A DNA stretch of 64,000 nt from Serendipita indica DSM 11827 (Eukaryota; Basidiomycota; Agaricomycetes; Sebacinales; Serendipitaceae): positions 248,001 to 312,000 of the forward strand of contig CAJVGD010000018.1 of assembly GCA_910890315.1 (NCBI GenBank), written 5' to 3'. The notes under the pieces were generated by a model. The model had not been told where the DNA came from. It searched no databases and saw only the letters and a program-made list of their open reading frames with translations. Shown in pieces: positions 58,144-64,000 of this stretch. Numbering within the stretch: the stretch's first letter is position 1; every line of letters starts with the position of its first letter. The translations under genes were made by a program, and so were the position numbers.

Positions 58144-60635
58144 ATGTCTAACTCGAGCGACAAGCGTTACAGCGGCGAGGAGAAGCTCATTATCTCGTTG
58201 GACATAGGATGTACACACAGTATGCAGTATCATTCAAAGGAGATGCCCGTATACTGAGCAATCTCAGCGGCGGTGTCCTTTACACATGCCTATCCTGGGA
58301 GTAAGATCGACATCAAAATGGCAAGCACAGAATTAGACCAACATAAGCTCTTTATCTGATGTCGTCGTAGGTCACAAGATGGCCGGGCCAACCAGAGGCG
58401 AGTGGGGACTCCAAGGTGAGAACCTCAGACGAACTTTGATAAACTGACATGAGAAAGGTTCCAACCATTTCTGCATACAAAAAAGGGAAACCAATCGCTT
58501 TCGGTGCCGAGGCCCGGGAATATATTGGGGATAAGGACTATGAAATCGCCAAATGGTTCAAAGTATGTCTCAACTCGCCTCACAAGTGCATTCTAACGTC
58601 ACTCAAGCTGCATCTACACCCAGACGAGATAGCAAAGCTCGATGATCAACCACCTCCCTACAACGCTTCGACCAACGAGCTTGAGATACCGCCTCTCCCT
58701 CGCGGCGTCTCTTTGAAGTCGGTTTACGTCGAATTTATCAACTATGTCTTCGAGGCGACTCGCTTGCATTTCGAAGACAGTACGCCGAATGGAAAGGAGA
58801 TTTGGTCGCGGCTTATCAGCAGTGCTGCAGTCGTATTTGCGATTCCAAACGGATGGGATACAATACAACACGAATTCCTCAAAGAAGTCGCCGTGGACGC
58901 CGGATTATTCCAGAACAGCGACGATGTGGAACAGCGCATCGAATTCGTTACTGAATCCGAAGCAGCGGTACACTATGTTCTACATGAGACGAATCATGCA
59001 ACGTGGATTCATCCAGGCACCGAATTCGCTGTTGTTGACTGTGGAGGGTCGACGATTGACAGCACCATTTACCGATGCAAAGCTACAGAGCCCAAACTGG
59101 AGCTCGAGGAGGTCGCTATCAGTGAATGTGTCCAGGTAGGTTACCGACCAGAACTAATTGTCGTTTACTGACATCCCGCAGGCTGGCGGGGTGTACGTAG
59201 ATGGAGCGGCTCAGGGGATGCTAAAGTCCAAGCTGGCAAATTCCAAATACGGTGGTGACGATATTATCGCGGATATGCTTGATGCTTTTGAGCAAAGGGT
59301 GTGTCCCATCCATCTGGATGATTGAAAGCAGCCAGTGACTATTCAATATAGACAAAGAGGCTGTTTGATGGACAGCAAGAGTCGAATATAATCACATTTG
59401 GGTCACGTAGAGACAACGACCGCGATTTTGGAATTATCCAGGGTAGACTTACCCTCGGAAAAAGCGAGGTCGCAAGCACCTTTTCATTCCCTATTGAAAA
59501 GGTGCTGAACAGCTGCAAAACCCTTCTCAAAACAGAAAGGTCTATGTAAGTAAGACAGACCCACTTAGCCATATTACTTCTGACTCGAGCACCAGCATTT
59601 ATTGCTGGTTGGCGGGTTTGGCGAATCCCCGTATCTTCGACGGCGGCAAGGAAGCGCTCAATTCTCTAGATGTCGAGGTCTACAGTATCGAGCAACCTGC
59701 GTGAGTACTACTTGAATCATCAACTGCTACTTATTCCCCGCAGGAAGAAGGCTGCAGCGTAATACGTCTCCTAGTATAGTCTGAATTTAAATTGACACAG
59801 ATAAAGCGAGGGTGCAACAGTGTGGTTCATCAAACAGTACGTTACTGCCCATACAGCTCGTTATACCATCGCCTCCGTCATCATGAAATCTTTCACACCG
59901 GCAAAGGAAGACCACTGGGCAAGACGCCAGTTGGCCTTTGTATCTGCCGAGTGAGTAGCTAGAGTTTTCCAGCGCTGAAACTCACGGCGGTGCCACAGTG
60001 GAAATACTAGACTTCACGGGGCATACATACTTTAATAAAAAAGGTAAGCAAGGACATAAAGAATGTATAAACCGACTAATTATGCAATAATCTGACATTA
60101 GGGTGCCACCTTAGCTCAAGGAGACGAAATGGTGGAGCCTCAGCGTCAGGGTTGGGATGCCCCCCCGCTTTCAACATCCACTCTTATCTCTCCCCTATAT
60201 TCCTGGGCTGGAGACCCTGGCAGTCGTTGGTTAACCAACGAACAAGGTTGGCCTTAATTATTGGGGCGCCGGAACTGACACCATCTTAGGAGTATTGTAC
60301 TCACAGGCTAGTAGATTATGCACCCTCGAAGCAAGTTGCGCAGATATGGTACCAGAGCTGTGCAAGGGAGTCGGCGATGTTTCCTACTGGAGATTGGATT
60401 ACGACCTCGTGCTTACATTCACCGGGACACGGCTCCGTGCTCGTCTGAAGTGGACAGACAAAGTACGTCTGTAGAGTCTGTTGCATCAAACCTTGATGAA
60501 TTCTAGGACGGAAAGACGCAATATGGGCCAGTCAAAATAGTCCCAGCTAAGACTCCGTCCGAGAAGGATGGCAAAGCTAAATTGAAAGCTCTCCGTAAGG
60601 CGTTTGCGCGTCAACGCATTGCCGTACCGTTGTGA
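58144..60635 (+). CDS. HSP70-like ATPase of the HSPA12 type
   Basis: These proteins keep the HSP70/actin ATPase fold but lack the standard substrate domain; they are greatly expanded in basidiomycetes and their clients are unknown. MSNSSDKRYSGEEKLIISLD and IGSAVSFTHAYPG (first phosphate loop, across an intron) are followed by GPTRGEWGLQ, VPTISAYKKGKPIAFGAEAR, IWSRLISSAAVVFAIPNGWD, VTESEAAVHYVLHETNHATW and the second phosphate loop TEFAVVDCGGSTIDSTIYRC. The third block LLLVGGFGESPYL is the adenosine site. The tail YGPVKIVPAKTPSEKDGKAK, ARQRIAVPL ends at TGA 60633-60635. About nine introns; exons between 59700 and 60500 are read with less certainty. Confidence 0.82.
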
Positions 60636-60700
60636 TAACAGGAGTATGGGTCTATTCACCTACAACATTAATGCCTATGCCTTGTTTGTCCGAACTTGTC

Positions 60701-62687
60701 CTACTGCAACTTGAAATGCACCTTTGTCGCTCCCCAAAAGCAGAACATGGTGGACATGAGCGAGACGATGAGGGGCTCAATGACCTTTTCTCCCTTGGCA
60801 TTGGACAACAAGCCAGTCAAAAAGGGATAAAACGCGCCTCCGAGATTCCCCATGGATGACCTACAATAGCCATCGCATATAAGCGAACGCAGCTTGAGCT
60901 AGAGTGAATGGCTCAACGTACATGATCGCGAGGGCCGAACTTGTGATAGCCGGCGAGACGAAGCGCGAGGCGATTTCTAGAGTGAGCGGGAAGACGGGTC
61001 CCATGCAGAGACCAACGAGTGCCGTGAGACCCCATCCTATTGTCCACGAGGGAACGAGCCAGATGGAGATGTGGAAAGAAATGGCGAGGAGACTATGCGA
61101 GTCTGTCAGATGAGTGTGTCCGTAGGGTGAAGCACGTACAGGAATGCAAAGATCCAGTACGGTTTGAGGCGTCCCATACTGTGTGTGTGGTAAGTGGGGA
61201 GATAGGGAGATAATCTGTACCCACTACGGCGCTCCATACCCCAACAAGAGTCGTCCAATCGCAGCACCAGCCCAAAGGGCTGAGGGGAATTAGAGAAGAA
61301 TGGTAATGGTTTGTGGCGTACCGCTGTTGGCATATCCGACTCGAGATGGGTCTGCGGCTCGCGTCTTGAGAAGGTAGGTAACAATCTGAAACATTGAGTA
61401 ATGGTGGATTGGATGGGGATTGACATACATAACCGCTTGTCACGCCCTCACTGGGAAGAGTTAGTTGACATTCAAAGTTGATGAAATGCTCACCTCCCCG
61501 TGTACATGGACACGAAGAATCCAAAAGCAAGCACGGCAGGTGTCCTCAGAGCGGTCATGAACACTGTCGAGGTCAGCCAGCAATCAGCATCCTGGACAAA
61601 CTCACTATTCCTAGGCAAGTTGTGCCGCGACGCTTGAACCTCTTCAACGCGTAGAGTTGTGTCGACAACAACGGCCTCTTCGCCTCTTCGCACCACCCGG
61701 AGTCCACCTCCGAGTGCTCTAAGCGCACTCTCCCGATCGCGCGCAAACTCGATGGACGCACAGTGAAACGCAAACGTCACGAGGAACAGGTTGAGACTGG
61801 AGAGAGCGATAGAGGCGTAGTAGAATTGTTGCCAATGCCAACCGTGGGCGAGCACGGTCTGAGCGACGAGGGGTGAGACGAGGGCTCCGAGGCAAAAGCA
61901 GGCGTGCATGTGTCCGAGACCAAACGTGTGTGGGTTCGCAACCATGTACGCATTCCTGGGGGTTTGTCAGTATCAGGTAGCTTGGGATCACTAGGCGTAC
62001 AGGGTTGCTGGACAATGTCAGAATTGGATGGATACAATGAGTGATGAGACTTACAGACCATGTTTCCCTTGGCGAATCCGTTCATGAAAAAGGCGGCGAG
62101 TACGCCTGGAAATGTCTTGGAGGAGGCGGCGGTGAGGAGGAAGCAGACGTGAAGAAAGGCGGCCATTGTCATGAGAAACGAGCGGCCTTGAGTGTGAGAA
62201 AACCCGACATCTTTACAAGGCAAGACGAGCGGGAAGAAGAGTCTTCGACGGGAGACGAGTGGGAAGCGTCCAAAGTAGTTTGTCGTGCGCTCCATGGTAA
62301 AAGCCGTGATGACATATCTGGAAGCATAGGAGCTTTTGAAAGGAAGAAAGTGGTGTATATACCCAGACGAAACTGCGACGAAGAGAGTGGCGGACAAGGT
62401 GTACGAGAGCTTGAATTGCAGGTTGATGTATGGAAGCACGACTCCAACGACTGGATACTGTCAGTGTAGTACAACAAGCTCAATTAGGACGTACCTCCAT
62501 CTCCCCAACCAGCGGTGAAGCAGACCAAGAATGCGCTGAGGACTCGGAGAGTATGTCGGCTAGGTGGGATGGATGGATTCTCTTCGAGTGGTAATGATTG
62601 TAGGGACTGGATGGGTTGAATAGCCTGTGGGATGGATGATTTACTTGGATGGGGGATGTCTGGAGGATATCTGTCTACAGTAGCCAT
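60701..62687 (-). CDS. Major facilitator superfamily transporter
   Basis: A 12-span membrane transporter. The cytosolic start MATVDRYPPDIPHPSKSSIP leads to TLRVLSAFLVCFTAGWGDG (span 1), PYINLQFKLSYTLSATLFVA (span 2), a span with MTMAAFLHVCFLLTAASSKT, FPGVLAAFFMNGFAKGN, then GLGHMHACFCLGALVSPLVA and FYYASIALSSLNLFLVTFAF. The central loop is charged (RVVRRGEEAVVVDTTLRVEE) before FMTALRTPAVLAFGFFVSMY. The last exon, SSMGNLGGAFYPFLTGLLSN...MSTMFCFWGATKVHFKLQ, ends in TAG at 60701-60703. This layout is the fungal BSC6/fucose-permease-like group, for which substrates are mostly unknown. Around eight introns. Divergent from the GH32 gene. Confidence 0.85.
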
Positions 62688-63156
62688 TTTTCGAGGTCCG
62701 TCCAAGTCAGAGCTCGTTTAGTCATGGCCGGGCCGTGGTGCAGCTATGGAAACCCGGTATTGATGCCGACTGGACGAGACAAGGTGGCACTAGGCTCAAT
62801 GATTTGCCACTCTGCAAGACCGATTTGGCCCGAGGCCAAGCTAATTGCCGTCGGTATTCCCGATCTGAAACGCATGAATTTACCGGGAATCGGGGGGAAA
62901 CGTGGGGAGACAGGGTTCAGAACCCGACGGCAACTTTTTGGAGTGCGTCGAAATGACGACGTTGGTGCCCTGTTGTAGATTGACCACGAGGACTAGAACT
63001 ATCGGCGCTGAGCAAAATAGTATTAACAAACGTTGTAAATATCCACAAGTTCGAGTGAGGGAAGATCCCGGGCAAATGAGCCGCGGTAGAAAAGACAGGA
63101 CTGGGTATATAACCCCGCACGGTCGACAGTCGCTGGTCAAGTGGACTTGCTCCACC
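62688..63156. promoter_or_regulatory. 469-bp divergent promoter between MFS transporter and GH32 gene
   Basis: Contains several sites fitting the CreA/Mig1 consensus SYGGRG: GTGGGG at about 62902 on the plus strand and CCCCGC at about 63113 (GCGGGG on the other strand). Such short sites are common by chance. A TATA box for the GH32 gene is listed separately. Confidence 0.35.
63106..63112 (+). promoter_or_regulatory. TATA box of the GH32 gene
   Basis: TATATAA within GGGTATATAACCCC lies 45 nt upstream of the ATG at 63157. It is the clearest TATA box in the window. Confidence 0.5.
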
Positions 63157-64000
63157 ATGCTCCCTCTCCTCACCCTCGTCGTTGCAGCCGCCACTACCCA
63201 CTCTTCGGCCAGTTACATTGGCGATGCTGGACGGGCACTCTATGACTTGGCCAGACGAGCACCCACAGCGACCAATGGGACCTGCAATACGGACCAGTCA
63301 AAGCCCCCGGGTGATCTCACCGCTTGCGGCAATTCGACCCTCTTCTTTGTCTGGCGTCCAAAGGCACGCTTCATTGCCCCCGAGGGTTGGATGAACGACC
63401 CACAGGGTATCTCATGTCTTTTAACCACCAAACACACTCTCTAATCGCTCATAGGTCTCTGGCAGCGTGACGATGGATCCTTCCATGCTGGATACCAATG
63501 CCACCCCCAGGTATGTCTCTTCCATCTCATAGACTGGCTCTTGACGCCGCCCAGCATTACCAGTGGGGAAACATTTCACAATGCTCCGCATTCTCCGACG
63601 ATCTCACTTACTGGCGAGATGGTATGTACACTCTTACCCTTGTTGCCTTCTAACTCTCCCCAATAGCCAACAGCTGGCAAGACCCAAAGACACTGGTACG
63701 TTGTAGCAAGAATCTTGAACACTCAGACTCAGTCCTCGCCAGTATCCGTCTCAAATCTACGACATTCGTGGCGTCTTTGATGGTTCCATTATCAAAAAGG
63801 GATGGAAAGGCTATCCTACCACCATCTATACTTCCGTCTTTCCTGCTCCTCTAGGTGCAACCAGCCAACCCCCCGAACAAGAAGGTGCAGAGACGCAGAG
63901 TATTGCCTATACAAAAGACGGTGGCGCGACCTGGACCAAGCTCAACTTTGGTTATGGCGACAATCCAGTCATTTGTATGTACCCATCGAGTATGCTCACT
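63157..64000 (+). CDS. GH32 beta-fructofuranosidase/invertase-type enzyme (5' part)
   Basis: The start MLPLLTLVVAAATTHSSASY is a signal peptide, so the enzyme is secreted. The propeller begins with FFVWRPKARFIAPEGWMNDP followed by QGLW after an intron, the WMNDP-x-G block whose Asp is the nucleophile. GSFHAGYQCHPQ, HYQWGNISQCSAFSDDLTYW and YDIRGVFDGSIIKKGWKGYP follow in later exons; typical family members have N or C where this one has Q after NDP. GATWTKLNFGYGDNPVI is the last part visible; the gene runs off the right edge, so the acid/base E-C region is not seen. Substrate (sucrose, inulin, levan) cannot be decided. At least five introns in this part. Confidence 0.85.

Overview
This window looks like nuclear DNA of a filamentous basidiomycete fungus, probably an Agaricomycete. 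The placement is inferred. The coding sequences are broken by many short introns (about 45-60 nt, often with CTNAC-like branch sites). Genes are packed on both strands with gaps often under 200 bp. The gene set (COP9 signalosome subunit, UBR1, HSPA12-like HSP70, GtaA-type glutaminase, DPM1 without a membrane tail) fits that group. I recognised no tRNA, rRNA or CRISPR array and saw no retroviral-type element.

Layout. 0-21.4 kb holds the end of a coiled-coil protein, BCP1, the retromer subunit VPS35, the N-recognin UBR1, CSN7, the TRAPP subunit TRS33, two uncharacterised proteins, a GPALPP1/DUF3752 protein, the Ypt6-GEF subunit RGP1 and a PSP1-domain protein. 21.4-25.3 kb is the only real gene desert: AT-rich, without convincing genes, and containing diverged repeats about 1.0 kb apart plus a 333-bp element with inverted ends. 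25.3-39.3 kb holds an AGE2-type ArfGAP, a GET2-like receptor, a polyproline/WH2-like protein, mitoribosomal mL38, DPM1, NAA38/LSMD1, a candidate MEI4/Rec24 meiotic recombination protein, a G-protein alpha subunit and TRM2. 39.5-41.5 kb encodes an unfamiliar protein built from four copies of an unrecognised ~94-residue repeat with a Pro-rich and Cys/His-rich tail. 41.6-64 kb holds BCAT, an AYR1-like SDR, phosphatidylserine decarboxylase, a ferroportin homologue, a SUV39/Clr4-like methyltransferase, an uncertain small gene, a DHODH-like enzyme, TRS31, a secreted glutaminase, an HSP70-like ATPase, an MFS transporter and the start of a GH32 enzyme.

Themes. Membrane traffic is well represented (VPS35, TRS33, TRS31, RGP1, ArfGAP, GET2). 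Head-to-head pairs with tiny shared promoters are common: BCP1/VPS35 64 bp, UBR1/CSN7 91 bp, TRS33/unknown 53 bp, GPALPP1/RGP1 45 bp, DPM1/NAA38 66 bp or less. This suggests co-expression but does not show it. The best candidate for something undescribed is the repeat protein at 39548-41486. Next are the MEI4-like gene and the repeat-filled AT-rich block. Exon boundaries were read by eye from splice signals and family resemblance; coordinates give the outer limits of each coding region.
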